A DNA stretch of 64,000 bases from a virus. The stretch spans positions 62,001 through 126,000 of IMG/VR virus record IMGVR_UViG_3300031963_000006. The stretch is one strand, 5' to 3'. The notes under the pieces are model-generated. The model did no database searches. It saw nothing but the letters and a program-made list of their open reading frames with translations, and had not been told where the DNA came from. The translations under genes and the position numbers were made by a program. Of the stretch, positions 25,550 to 33,695 are shown piece by piece; position 1 is the first letter of the stretch; the number at the start of each line of letters is the position of its first letter.

Positions 25550-25600
25550 ATAAATACTTATCATAAAGTCAAGAATTTTGGTTTTTTCTCAAATATTTAT
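25550..25600. promoter_or_regulatory. Divergent pair of TATTTAT motifs between the RHH gene and the sheath gene
   Basis: The minus-strand copy is TATTTATAAAT at 25546-25556, pointing to the RHH gene. The plus-strand copy is AAATATTTATCTATAAAA with its core at 25594-25600, pointing to the sheath ATG at 25636. The interval 25515-25635 has no other coding content. Confidence 0.5.
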
Positions 25601-25635
25601 CTATAAAAATAAATTAACTAACAAAAAAATTAATA

Positions 25636-28600
25636 ATGGCTTCTAACAGTAAAGTATTCGTATCTCCCGGGGTTTATACCTCTGAGGTCGATTTGAGTTT
25701 TGTATCACAAAGTGTTGGTGTTACAACTCTAGGTATTGTTGGTGAAACTTTAAAGGGTCCGGCTTTTGAGCCAATCTTTATTACCAACTTTGATGAATTC
25801 ACCACCTATTTTGGTGGGACTACACCAGAAAAGTTTATAAACACACAAATCCCAAAATATGAGGCGGCTTATATAGCTAAGGCTTATTTACAACAATCTA
25901 ATCAATTGTTTGTTACAAGAATTTTAGGTCTATCAGGATATGATGCAGGACCATCTTGGTCTATAAGAGTTAAAGCCAACGTTGATACAACTACAGTTGG
26001 GTTTAATTGTTTGTCATTTGCGGGTCCTGATATTTCTACAGGATGTGCTGTTGAATGTACTCAGTTTGAAGAATATCCATTCCAAATAGACTTTTCAGGA
26101 TGTAATACAGGTATAGATTCGATTGTTTATTTAGATGAAACTCAGATTCCTGATATAATTTTAAATAAATTAAATTTACCTTATGAGCAATTTGATGGTG
26201 GAATTTCGTCATTGGATGAAAATATTAAAACACAAATAAACAACGCAATCGAGGATAATAGTTTACAATCAACTCAAATAAATTATTACGGTGTTGTTCC
26301 GACAACAATATACAATGATTTTATAAGTTTTGGTTACACTGGAATATCAAATGTATTTGAAGTTGATAATATTAGTTTTGATAATGCTGATTTTTCAGAC
26401 CCTAACAATGACCCTTGGTATTATGCAATGTTTGATAACGTAGGTAATGCGGTATACACAGGTTCATCTTTCTATTCTTATTTAAGTATAACCCCAACAA
26501 CAACCTCAACTAATTGTGCGACTTTCTATAATTATAGTGTTTTAGGTGTAGAAGGTAGTATAAATTATGATACAAATACAATTGATGTCGTTTTACCATA
26601 CGCTTCTTTCTCAGGAACTGATTTAACATCAATCGTAAGTGATTTTAGCGCTTGTTGTAGCGGAGTTACTGTAAATACAATACTACAAGAAAGTGGTATA
26701 ACTACAAATGACTTTAGTTTCGGTAGTTTAACATACGAATTAGTATCGAATGACTCAACAGTTACAACATATTGGACAGTTTCTGTAACTATACAAAATC
26801 CATGTAATCCTATAGTTTCAGGAAACACTGGTTCTGGTAATGTAGGTGAAGTACTGGAATGTTTTAGTGGAAGTGTTTTCGGTGTGATTTATGTTTATTC
26901 AGGAATGGCTTATACTAATTATGATGATTTAGTAATTGCAACACTCCGTTCAAGAGGTTTGGCCACTTATTCATCAGATAATGGAGCGGTATATGAAGTA
27001 CCTAGTTTAACAGGTGTTACTTTAAATTGTACAGGTTCTTACTCAGGAATAACTAAAAACCCATACCTAACATTTGGAGTTAATGTAACAAGTAAAGATG
27101 GGGACGTGTATTTCTTTGAAACATCATTTACTAATTCAGATACCGAATATATAACTAAAGTTTTTGGAACAACTAACTTCTCAAAACCTAGAACTGTGGT
27201 TCCACTTTTTGTAGAAGAGAAATTCCAATTACTTTTAAACTATGGTTATAGAAAAGGTTATATAAGAGGTTTGGATTGTGAGTTAATTGCTTTACCCGAC
27301 GCAAGACAAGGATTTGACCCAACTTCAATTGGGTGGTATTTAGAACAATATCAATCCCCAACATCTCCTTGGGTTGTTTCTGAATTAAGAGGTAATAAAG
27401 TTTATAACTTATTTAAGTTTACAACTATTGCTGACGGTAACGACGCAAATACCGAAGTTAAAATTTCTATAGCAAATATTTCATTTGGTAATGGAACATT
27501 TGATGTTTTAGTTAGAGATTTTTATGATTCAGACGCCAACCCTGTTGTAATTGAGAAATTCACTAACTGTACTATGAATCCAAATGAAAACAGTTTCATA
27601 GCTAAAAAAATTGGTACTAAAGACGGTGAATATCAATTAAACTCAAAATATGTTATGATTGAGATAAATGAGGACGCTCCAGTTGATGCGTTACCTTGTG
27701 GATTCTTAGGTTACAATATGAGAGAGTATGCCGGTGCTAGACCTCCGTTCCCAATTTATAAAACAAAATATGATTTCCCTGGAGAAGTAGTTTATGACCC
27801 ACCATTTGGTTTGGCCACAGGTGGTAATGATGCGATTACATCTCCTGGTGACAATGTTCGTAGAACTTATTTAGGTGTATCAGATACTATAGGTATCGAT
27901 GTTGATTTTTACCAATATAAAGGTAAACAAACACCATTAAATATTTGTACTGATACTACAGGTGATGATTGGGCATATAGAACAAGAGGTTTCCACATGG
28001 ATATAAACGCAAGTGCTATAACTATTGGAAACGGATATACAACCTCAGGTGCACCAGCATTCTATGTTGGGTCTGCATCATTCACTAGTGACCCTGATAA
28101 TGAAACAAATCCATACTACAGAATATACGCTCGTAAATTCTCATTGTTGTGCCAGGGTGGTTTTGATGGATGGGATATATACAGAGAATACAGAACTAAT
28201 TCTGACAGATTTGTGTTAGGAAAGAGTGGATATTTAAGAGGGGCTTGTCCCGATACAAGATATCCAAACGCAACAGGATGGGGAGCATTCAAACAGATAT
28301 CAGTTGGTGATAATACTATGGACTATGGTAACACAGACTATTACGCTTATTTGTTAGGACAAAGAACATTCTCAAATCCTGAAGCTGTTAATATAAATGT
28401 GTTTGTTACACCTGGTATTGACTATGTTAATAATTCTAATTTGGTTGAGGCGGCTGTAGAAATGGTAGAATTTGATAGAGCAGATTCGTTGTACATTACA
28501 ACTACTCCTGACTATAACATGTTCTCACCAACTGCAGGTGAACCAACTGAATTAATTTACCCACAGGAAGCGGTAGACAATTTGGAAACCGCTGGTTTGG

Positions 28601-29223
28601 ATTCTAACTACACATGTACTTATTATCCTTGGGTATTAACTAGAGACACAGTTAATAACACTCAAATTTACATTCCTGCAACCGCCGAGGTTACTAAAAA
28701 CTTAGCGTTGACTGATAACATTGCGTTCCCATGGTTCGCAGCTGCTGGTTACACTCGTGGTATAGTAAATGCGATTAAGGCTCGTAAGAAGCTAACTCAA
28801 GAAGACAGAGATACTCTTTATCAAGGTAGAATTAACCCAATTGCAACCTTTTCTGATGTAGGAACTGTAATTTGGGGTAATAAAACTCTACAGATTAGAC
28901 AGTCGGCTCTTGACAGAATTAATGTTAGACGATTACTATTACAAGCTCGTAAGTTGATTTCGGCAGTTTCTGTTAGATTGTTGTTTGAACAAAATGACCA
29001 AAAAGTCAGACAAGATTTCTTGGATGCGGTTAACCCAATCTTAGATGCTATCAGAAGAGACAGAGGATTATACGATTTCCGTGTAACAGTTTCTTCAGAT
29101 ACTGCTGACTTAGATAGAAACCAAATGACAGGTAAGATTTATATTAAACCAACTAGGTCACTTGAATTTATCGATATTACATTCTATATAACCCCAACAG
29201 GTGCGTCGTTTGAAAATATCTAA
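25636..29223 (+). CDS. 18: Contractile tail sheath protein (gp18-like), enlarged
   Basis: The start VSPGVYTSEVDLSFVSQSVG, followed by TTLGIVGETLKGPAF, is the hallmark of T4-type sheath proteins. The C-terminal third carries the conserved sheath core: FPWFAAAGYTRGIVNAIKAR near residue 1030-1050, LTQEDRDTLYQGRINPIATF, then IDITFYITPTGASFENI at the end. At 1195 residues it is nearly twice T4 gp18 (659). The extra length lies in the middle (roughly 115-480 plus further insertions), as added Ser/Thr/Asn-rich beta-domains that would decorate the tail surface. A TATTTAT motif precedes it and a strong terminator follows it. Confidence 0.95.
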   Translation: MASNSKVFVSPGVYTSEVDLSFVSQSVGVTTLGIVGETLKGPAFEPIFITNFDEFTTYFGGTTPEKFINTQIPKYEAAYIAKAYLQQSNQLFVTRILGLSGYDAGPSWSIRVKANVDTTTVGFNCLSFAGPDISTGCAVECTQFEEYPFQIDFSGCNTGIDSIVYLDETQIPDIILNKLNLPYEQFDGGISSLDENIKTQINNAIEDNSLQSTQINYYGVVPTTIYNDFISFGYTGISNVFEVDNISFDNADFSDPNNDPWYYAMFDNVGNAVYTGSSFYSYLSITPTTTSTNCATFYNYSVLGVEGSINYDTNTIDVVLPYASFSGTDLTSIVSDFSACCSGVTVNTILQESGITTNDFSFGSLTYELVSNDSTVTTYWTVSVTIQNPCNPIVSGNTGSGNVGEVLECFSGSVFGVIYVYSGMAYTNYDDLVIATLRSRGLATYSSDNGAVYEVPSLTGVTLNCTGSYSGITKNPYLTFGVNVTSKDGDVYFFETSFTNSDTEYITKVFGTTNFSKPRTVVPLFVEEKFQLLLNYGYRKGYIRGLDCELIALPDARQGFDPTSIGWYLEQYQSPTSPWVVSELRGNKVYNLFKFTTIADGNDANTEVKISIANISFGNGTFDVLVRDFYDSDANPVVIEKFTNCTMNPNENSFIAKKIGTKDGEYQLNSKYVMIEINEDAPVDALPCGFLGYNMREYAGARPPFPIYKTKYDFPGEVVYDPPFGLATGGNDAITSPGDNVRRTYLGVSDTIGIDVDFYQYKGKQTPLNICTDTTGDDWAYRTRGFHMDINASAITIGNGYTTSGAPAFYVGSASFTSDPDNETNPYYRIYARKFSLLCQGGFDGWDIYREYRTNSDRFVLGKSGYLRGACPDTRYPNATGWGAFKQISVGDNTMDYGNTDYYAYLLGQRTFSNPEAVNINVFVTPGIDYVNNSNLVEAAVEMVEFDRADSLYITTTPDYNMFSPTAGEPTELIYPQEAVDNLETAGLDSNYTCTYYPWVLTRDTVNNTQIYIPATAEVTKNLALTDNIAFPWFAAAGYTRGIVNAIKARKKLTQEDRDTLYQGRINPIATFSDVGTVIWGNKTLQIRQSALDRINVRRLLLQARKLISAVSVRLLFEQNDQKVRQDFLDAVNPILDAIRRDRGLYDFRVTVSSDTADLDRNQMTGKIYIKPTRSLEFIDITFYITPTGASFENI

Positions 29224-29235
29224 TCAATAATATAA

Positions 29236-29268
29236 GACAGGTCGGCAAAAGTCGGCCTGTCTTTATAT
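29236..29268 (+). terminator. Intrinsic terminator after the sheath gene
   Basis: GACAGGTCGGC and GTCGGCCTGTC form an 11-bp stem (two G-T pairs) with an AAAA loop at 29236-29261. It is followed by TTTATATTTATTT. The T-rich tail also contains the TATTTAT core (29266-29272) of the next gene. Confidence 0.85.
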
Positions 29269-29272
29269 TTAT
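29266..29272 (+). promoter_or_regulatory. TATTTAT motif before the HAD-like gene
   Basis: The core lies 8 bases before the ATG at 29281 and inside the tail of the sheath terminator, so one gene's stop signal and the next gene's promoter element share bases. Confidence 0.45.
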
Positions 29273-29280
29273 TTAATAGT

Positions 29281-30099
29281 ATGAGAGTAAAATCAATTAA
29301 CGAAGGAATCACAGAAACCGGAACTCCCGACATGAAGTATTACGCATTTGATTGGGATGATAATATTTTAATAATGCCAACTAAAATAATTCTTAAAGAT
29401 GAAAAGGATGATGAAGTTGGTATGTCTACCGAAGATTTTGCCGAATATCGAATGAAAATAGGTAAAGAACCATTTGAATATGATGGTCACAATATTGTGG
29501 GGTTTGCTGAAAATCCATTTAGATACTTCAGTGTGGAGGGTGATAAACAGTTTATAATTGATTCTCTATTAGGGAAACCAGGACCCGCTTGGTCTGATTT
29601 TGTGGAGGCAATTAATAACGGTTCAATTTTTTCAATTGTGACTGCTAGAGGACACACTCCTGAAGTTATGAAAGAGTCAGTCTACAACATGATAATTTCA
29701 AACCATATGGGAATTGATTCTAATGAACTTTTAAAAAACTTAGAAAAATTTAGAGACATAGAAGGTATTGGTAAATCATCAAAAAAAGAAATGATAAGAG
29801 AATACTTAGATATGTGTCGATTTTACCCTGTGACTTATGGTAAAGGTAGTGCGGTTAGTCCCGAAGAAGGAAAAATTAAAGCTTTAAATGAATTTGTGGG
29901 ATATGTTAAAAGAATCTCTAAACACATAGAGAAAAAGGCATATTTAAAGAATAGAATATCAAATAATTTTGTACCTACAATTGGATTTTCTGATGATGAC
30001 CTAATGAATTTGGAAAAAGTTAAAAGTCATTTTGAAAATGAACCAGATAATATAATTAAAACAATTTCAACTGCAGGAGGAGTAAAAAAACCTTATTAA
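29281..30099 (+). CDS. HAD-superfamily phosphatase-like protein
   Basis: The three HAD motifs can be placed in 272 residues: motif I YAFDWDDNIL with the nucleophile and acid pair D24/D26, motif II SIVTARGHTP with its Thr, and the late acidic motif IGFSDDDLMN near 233. A large alpha-helical insert lies between. Such enzymes remove phosphate from nucleotides, sugars or DNA 3' ends. The closest T4 analogy would be the phosphatase part of polynucleotide kinase, but no kinase domain is present. It sits alone between the sheath and tube genes. Confidence 0.75.
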   Translation: MRVKSINEGITETGTPDMKYYAFDWDDNILIMPTKIILKDEKDDEVGMSTEDFAEYRMKIGKEPFEYDGHNIVGFAENPFRYFSVEGDKQFIIDSLLGKPGPAWSDFVEAINNGSIFSIVTARGHTPEVMKESVYNMIISNHMGIDSNELLKNLEKFRDIEGIGKSSKKEMIREYLDMCRFYPVTYGKGSAVSPEEGKIKALNEFVGYVKRISKHIEKKAYLKNRISNNFVPTIGFSDDDLMNLEKVKSHFENEPDNIIKTISTAGGVKKPY

Positions 30100-30173
30100 T
30101 TATTTACTAGTGATTTATAACTAGAAGTTATTTGAAAAAACCCAAAAGTAAATAGAAAAAAATTATTATTAGA

Positions 30174-30185
30174 TATTTATAAATA
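30174..30185 (+). promoter_or_regulatory. TATTTATAAATA palindrome before the tube gene
   Basis: The perfect palindrome is preceded by AGA and followed by AAAAG, matching the copies at 12247 and 46216. The tube ATG follows 31 bases later, giving this gene an ordinary A-rich leader. The rest of 30100-30216 shows nothing recognisable. Confidence 0.6.
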
Positions 30186-30216
30186 AAAAGAATAAAAAAT
30201 TTAAAACAAAAATACA

Positions 30217-30705
30217 ATGGCTGATTTATTAATGAAAATGCCCATACCTTATGAACCCAAAAGGAATAACCGATTTATTTTACGTTTTCCTTCTACATTA
30301 GGTATAAACGAGTGGTTCGTTGAATCTGCCGCTCGACCTCATATTACGATTGTTAGTACTGAGATTCCATTCTTAAATACCTCAACTTATGTTGCTGGTC
30401 GTTTTACGTGGGGAGAAATAAGTGTGGTATTTAGAGACCCAATTGGACCTTCGGCTTCACAGGCACTTATGGAATGGGTTCGTTTATGTGCGGAATCTGT
30501 TACAGGTCGTATGGGTTATGCTGCGGGTTATAAAAAGAATGTTGACCTTGAAATGTTGGACCCTACAGGTGTTGTAGTAGAAAAATGGATTTTAGAAGGA
30601 ACATTCTTAAACGATGTTAACTTTAATTCTTTAAGTTATTCTGATGATAAGTTAGCAACAGTTACGGCTAAAATGAGAATGGACCGTTGTATCTTGGTTT
30701 ACTAA
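30217..30705 (+). CDS. 19: Tail tube protein (gp19)
   Basis: At 162 residues it is almost the same length as T4 gp19 (163). It opens with MPIPYEPKRNNRFILRFPST, the usual tube start in which 'P-R-N-RF-+-F-' begins the first strand. It continues with the conserved GRFTWGEISVVFRDPIGPSA and ends with ATVTAKMRMDRCILVY. Hexameric rings of this protein form the inner tube through which DNA passes. It is a single gene with its own promoter motif and a strong terminator, as expected for a very abundant product. Confidence 0.95.
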   Translation: MADLLMKMPIPYEPKRNNRFILRFPSTLGINEWFVESAARPHITIVSTEIPFLNTSTYVAGRFTWGEISVVFRDPIGPSASQALMEWVRLCAESVTGRMGYAAGYKKNVDLEMLDPTGVVVEKWILEGTFLNDVNFNSLSYSDDKLATVTAKMRMDRCILVY

Positions 30706-30730
30706 TTTAATACTTTACAATATTATATAA

Positions 30731-30760
30731 ATCCCATATTATTAATATGGGATTTTTTTT
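30731..30760 (+). terminator. Intrinsic terminator after the tube gene
   Basis: A perfect 10-bp stem (ATCCCATATT / AATATGGGAT, loop ATT) runs into a T tract of at least nine. It is among the clearest terminators in the window. Confidence 0.9.
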
Positions 30761-30764
30761 TATT

Positions 30765-30896
30765 ATGGAAAACAATACAGGATTTACATGTAATACTTGT
30801 GGTAAAGTCTTCGAAACCGAGGAAGAGTTTTTGAATAGACATAATAATAAGAAAAAACCCGAAGAAAATCAACAAAAAGACAATTTAAAGGAATAG
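30765..30896 (+). CDS. Small zinc-finger-like protein (43 aa)
   Basis: A 43-residue frame begins 5 bases after the terminator and ends 4 bases before the gp26-family gene. Its first half resembles a C2H2 finger: FTCNTCGKVFETEEEFLNRH, with C9, C12 and H26. The second His is replaced by an Asn/Lys run, so the finger is incomplete or uses another ligand. The tail is Lys/Glu/Gln-rich. The role is unknown. It may simply be read through from the tube message or expressed with the next gene. Confidence 0.6.
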   Translation: MENNTGFTCNTCGKVFETEEEFLNRHNNKKKPEENQQKDNLKE

Positions 30897-30900
30897 TATT

Positions 30901-31656
30901 ATGGATGAATCATTAATAAAGGCTGCGACTGAAAATTTTAATTTACCACATGACGTGGTGGTTCTACCAACTGGTGGAGTGTTTTACAAATCAAAAAAGA
31001 AAAGTATTAAAGTTGGTTATTTAACGGCTAACGATGAGAACTATCTAATGTCAGGATTGGGTACTAGGGACAATATAGTTATGACATTGTTAAGGAACAA
31101 AATTTACGAGCACGACTTAAGACCTGAGGAACTCTTAGAAGAAGATATTCAGGCAATACTTTTATTCTTGAGAAATACCTCGTTTGGTCCTGAGTATATA
31201 GTCAAATTAGAAGACCCAAAAAGTAAAAAAGAGTTTGAGGAAACACTAATATTGGACGAAATTAACATCAAAAAGGGGAAAATTTTACCAAGTGAAGATG
31301 GTACTTTTACCACGAAATTACCGGTTAGCGGCAGTTCTGTAAAACTAAGACCCTTATCTTTTGGTGAATTGTTTGAAATAGATAAATTATTAGAAAATTA
31401 CCCCAAAGGAAGGGTTGCACCTAGAGTGACTATGAGATTACAAAGACAAATTATGGAAGTTGACGGTAACTCAGATACAAGTCAAATTTCTCTTTTTATA
31501 GATAAATTACCAATAGGTGACTCCAAATACATTAAAAACTTTATAAAAGAAAATATTCCGTCGTTAGATTTAAATAAAACAGTAATTACCCCATCAGGAG
31601 ATAAGATAGATGTTGACATCGTCTTTGGGGTAGAATTTTTTCGGCCTTTCTTCTAA
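30901..31656 (+). CDS. 26: T4 gp26-type baseplate/tail assembly protein
   Basis: This 251-residue protein belongs to the T4 baseplate hub/chaperone family (PF12322-like). The 'LP-GG-FY' entry is at VVVLPTGGVFYKSKKKSIKV, followed by GYLTANDENYLMS and later RPLSFGELFEIDKLLENYP. It lies directly before the tape-measure gene, where tail assembly chaperones usually sit. The end of the frame is odd. It stops at a TAA after GVEFFRPFF, while an open second frame with no start codon of its own continues for 54 codons. A shift at TTT TTT CGG near 31636-31644 would give a 298-residue product. Confidence 0.75.
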   Translation: MDESLIKAATENFNLPHDVVVLPTGGVFYKSKKKSIKVGYLTANDENYLMSGLGTRDNIVMTLLRNKIYEHDLRPEELLEEDIQAILLFLRNTSFGPEYIVKLEDPKSKKEFEETLILDEINIKKGKILPSEDGTFTTKLPVSGSSVKLRPLSFGELFEIDKLLENYPKGRVAPRVTMRLQRQIMEVDGNSDTSQISLFIDKLPIGDSKYIKNFIKENIPSLDLNKTVITPSGDKIDVDIVFGVEFFRPFF

Positions 31657-31798
31657 ACATAAAATTTCTTTAGCGAACGAATACATTATATTATCTAAGA
31701 ATCTTAGTACATCTTACTTTGATTTTACATCAATGCCGACTTATTTCAGAAAATATCTGATAGATAAGGTTATTGAGATGAATACTCCTAAAACCTAA
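31634..31798 (+). other. Likely frameshift extension of the gp26-type gene
   Basis: Frame 2 is open from 31634 to the TAA at 31796-31798 and has no ATG, GTG or TTG start before the internal ATG at 31733. It encodes GLSSKHKISLANEYIILSKN, then SYFDFTSMPTYFRKYLIDKV. This resembles the short C-terminal partners of tail assembly chaperones, with a 'F-x-MP-R-' motif. Slippage from TTT to TTC by one tRNA-Phe, with the rare Arg codon CGG waiting in the A site, would be a +1 shift. A -2 slip on the six-T run gives the same frame. A -1 slip is closed by a stop at 31671. Confidence 0.6.
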
Positions 31799-31805
31799 AA
31801 CAAAG

Positions 31806-31812
31806 TATTTAT
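31806..31812 (+). promoter_or_regulatory. TATTTAT motif before the tape-measure gene
   Basis: AAAGTATTTATTTTAAAAGG lies 15 bases before the ATG at 31828. The AAAGGA that follows is one of the few Shine-Dalgarno-like sequences in the window. Confidence 0.45.
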
Positions 31813-31827
31813 TTTAAAAGGATAATA

Positions 31828-33657
31828 ATGATGTATCAACCAACACCAGGAGGCTCAAATCAGGAGGCAGCGAGTGATTTTTATGATTACGTAAGTAAAT
31901 TGGGTAGTAAAAGTATGGAAGCCTTTTTTGGCAACTTTTACCCAGGATTAAGAAATCTTGTTAACACAGTTCAAGAAATTGACGCTGACGCCACTAAAGT
32001 GGCTAAAACTTTTGGACAAGGTAGAGAAAATATTGCGGGTATTAAAATTGCGTTGGTCGACGCTGCGACTTCAGTTGAGGCTTTGGGAGGTAAATTTGTT
32101 GATGTTGCAAAAATACAAACTGACTTAACTAATAGTTTAGGTAGGTCGGTTATGCTAACATCAGAATCATACGACGACATTTTTGCAACAACACAAGTAA
32201 CTGGACAAGAAGCTGGAAAACTGTTTACTAGTTTTAAAAATATTGGGACATCCGCTTATGGTGTTGCCTCCGGAATGCAAAAAATTGTTGACACCGCTAG
32301 ACAACAAGGTCTTAGTGTTGAGAAGGTTAGTGAGCAGGCGATGAGTAATATGGAATCAATGAACAAGTACAATTTTCAAGGGGGTGTTGACGGATTGGCT
32401 AAAATGGCAGCCCAAGCAACTAGTTTAAGAATTGATATGGCAACTACTCTTAATTTTTCAAATGATTTATATAAGCCCGAAAAGGCGATTGAAATGTCAG
32501 CGGCACTCCAAAGACTTGGGGTTACTCAGTCTGAATTGTTGGACCCACTAAGATTAATGGATTTATCTATTAATGACCCAACAGAACTTCAAAATCAGTT
32601 AGTACAAATGACTCAACAATTTGTAACTATGAATGAAGCCGGACAATTTGAGATTGCTCCTGAGGGAAAACTTAGAATGAGAGAATTAGAACAAGCCACT
32701 GGAATTGCGTATGGAGAGTTAACAAAAATGGCTTTAGGTTCCGCAGAATTAGAAAATAAGTTGTCTAAAATAAGATTTCCTGAGTTTATGACCGAAGAGC
32801 AACAAAAAATGGTTGCAAATTTGTCCGAAATGAAGGATGGTCAATATGTAATATCAATTGATGGTACAGAACAAAACTTACAAGAGTTACTTGCTAGAAC
32901 AGATAGTCAGGAAGAAATTAACAAAATATTAGAGGCTGCCAAACCTAAAACAATGGAAGATTTGGCTAAGGAACAGTTGAACCTCCAACAAAGTATGGAA
33001 GCGAGCTTAGCAAAAATGGCCGGGAGAACCTCAAGAGCGTTGGCGACATCTAAAATAGGTGAGGAAGTTACTGAGGCGATAAAAGAAGGTTATACAAATA
33101 TGACAGATGTTGTAACCGATAGAGATGTTATGTCGGCAAAAAGTATTCGTGAGTTGTTTAACATTGCGGACCCTAAAGAGATGACGAATTTAATGAAAGA
33201 TGTTTTGTCAGGTAAAGATGTTGATGTTGGAGGAAAATTCATGGAAATGGGTGAAGATGCCGGAGGTTTATTAGGTGAACAAATGAAAAGTTTGGCTCAA
33301 AATTTGGCCGAACAAGGAAAAAAATTAGAAGAGTCTGATAATATATTTGCCGGTGTTGTAAATACGTTAGTTGATGAACTTTCTGGATACATAAAAGAAG
33401 TTAGTGGAGTTGACATAAAAGCAAAAATTGCGGAATATCAAGGTAATGAAACACAGTCAACAAAAACTACCCCACAAACCAATACACAAACTATTAACAA
33501 TAATTCAACTGTGGATGTAAATATAAAATTAGATGTTCCACCTGGAATGTCAGTTCAAGAAGTTTCAGACGCATTAAGAACCGAACAAATTAAACAAGAA
33601 ATAGTTAAAATTGTTGAGGAAAAATATCCCGACCTTAAGTTAAAACCAGCACATTAA
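31828..33657 (+). CDS. Tape measure protein (gp29 position)
   Basis: This 609-residue, mostly helical protein is rich in Ala, Gln, Met and Glu, with tape-measure features: GVASGMQKIVDTARQQGLSV, GGVDGLAKMAAQATSLRID and long helical stretches. The C-terminus is Gln/Thr-rich and ends in a small Lys-rich domain. Its length is near T4 gp29 (590), which fits a T4-sized tail. No transmembrane segment or lytic domain is seen. It follows the gp26-type gene and its frameshift candidate. ATG codons at 31828 and 31831 are both possible starts. Confidence 0.7.
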   Translation: MMYQPTPGGSNQEAASDFYDYVSKLGSKSMEAFFGNFYPGLRNLVNTVQEIDADATKVAKTFGQGRENIAGIKIALVDAATSVEALGGKFVDVAKIQTDLTNSLGRSVMLTSESYDDIFATTQVTGQEAGKLFTSFKNIGTSAYGVASGMQKIVDTARQQGLSVEKVSEQAMSNMESMNKYNFQGGVDGLAKMAAQATSLRIDMATTLNFSNDLYKPEKAIEMSAALQRLGVTQSELLDPLRLMDLSINDPTELQNQLVQMTQQFVTMNEAGQFEIAPEGKLRMRELEQATGIAYGELTKMALGSAELENKLSKIRFPEFMTEEQQKMVANLSEMKDGQYVISIDGTEQNLQELLARTDSQEEINKILEAAKPKTMEDLAKEQLNLQQSMEASLAKMAGRTSRALATSKIGEEVTEAIKEGYTNMTDVVTDRDVMSAKSIRELFNIADPKEMTNLMKDVLSGKDVDVGGKFMEMGEDAGGLLGEQMKSLAQNLAEQGKKLEESDNIFAGVVNTLVDELSGYIKEVSGVDIKAKIAEYQGNETQSTKTTPQTNTQTINNNSTVDVNIKLDVPPGMSVQEVSDALRTEQIKQEIVKIVEEKYPDLKLKPAH

Positions 33658-33673
33658 AAAAAACCTTTTATTG

Positions 33674-33680
33674 TATTTAT
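33674..33680 (+). promoter_or_regulatory. TATTTAT motif before the 1684-aa baseplate gene
   Basis: GTATTTATATATAAAATG lies 15 bases before the ATG at 33696. An earlier ATG at 33688 is followed at once by TTA TAA and is not a gene. Confidence 0.45.
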
Positions 33681-33695
33681 ATATAAAATGTTATA

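Noticed and set aside
29266-29272. The sheath terminator T tract as the sole explanation of the TATTTAT there
   Set aside because: I kept the motif call because spacing and orientation match other copies, but T-rich tails can create this 7-mer by chance and the single site is weak evidence.
31733-31798. An independent small gene starting at the ATG inside the gp26 extension
   Set aside because: It would begin in the middle of the conserved-looking motif and yield only 21 residues. A frameshift product explains the whole open frame better.
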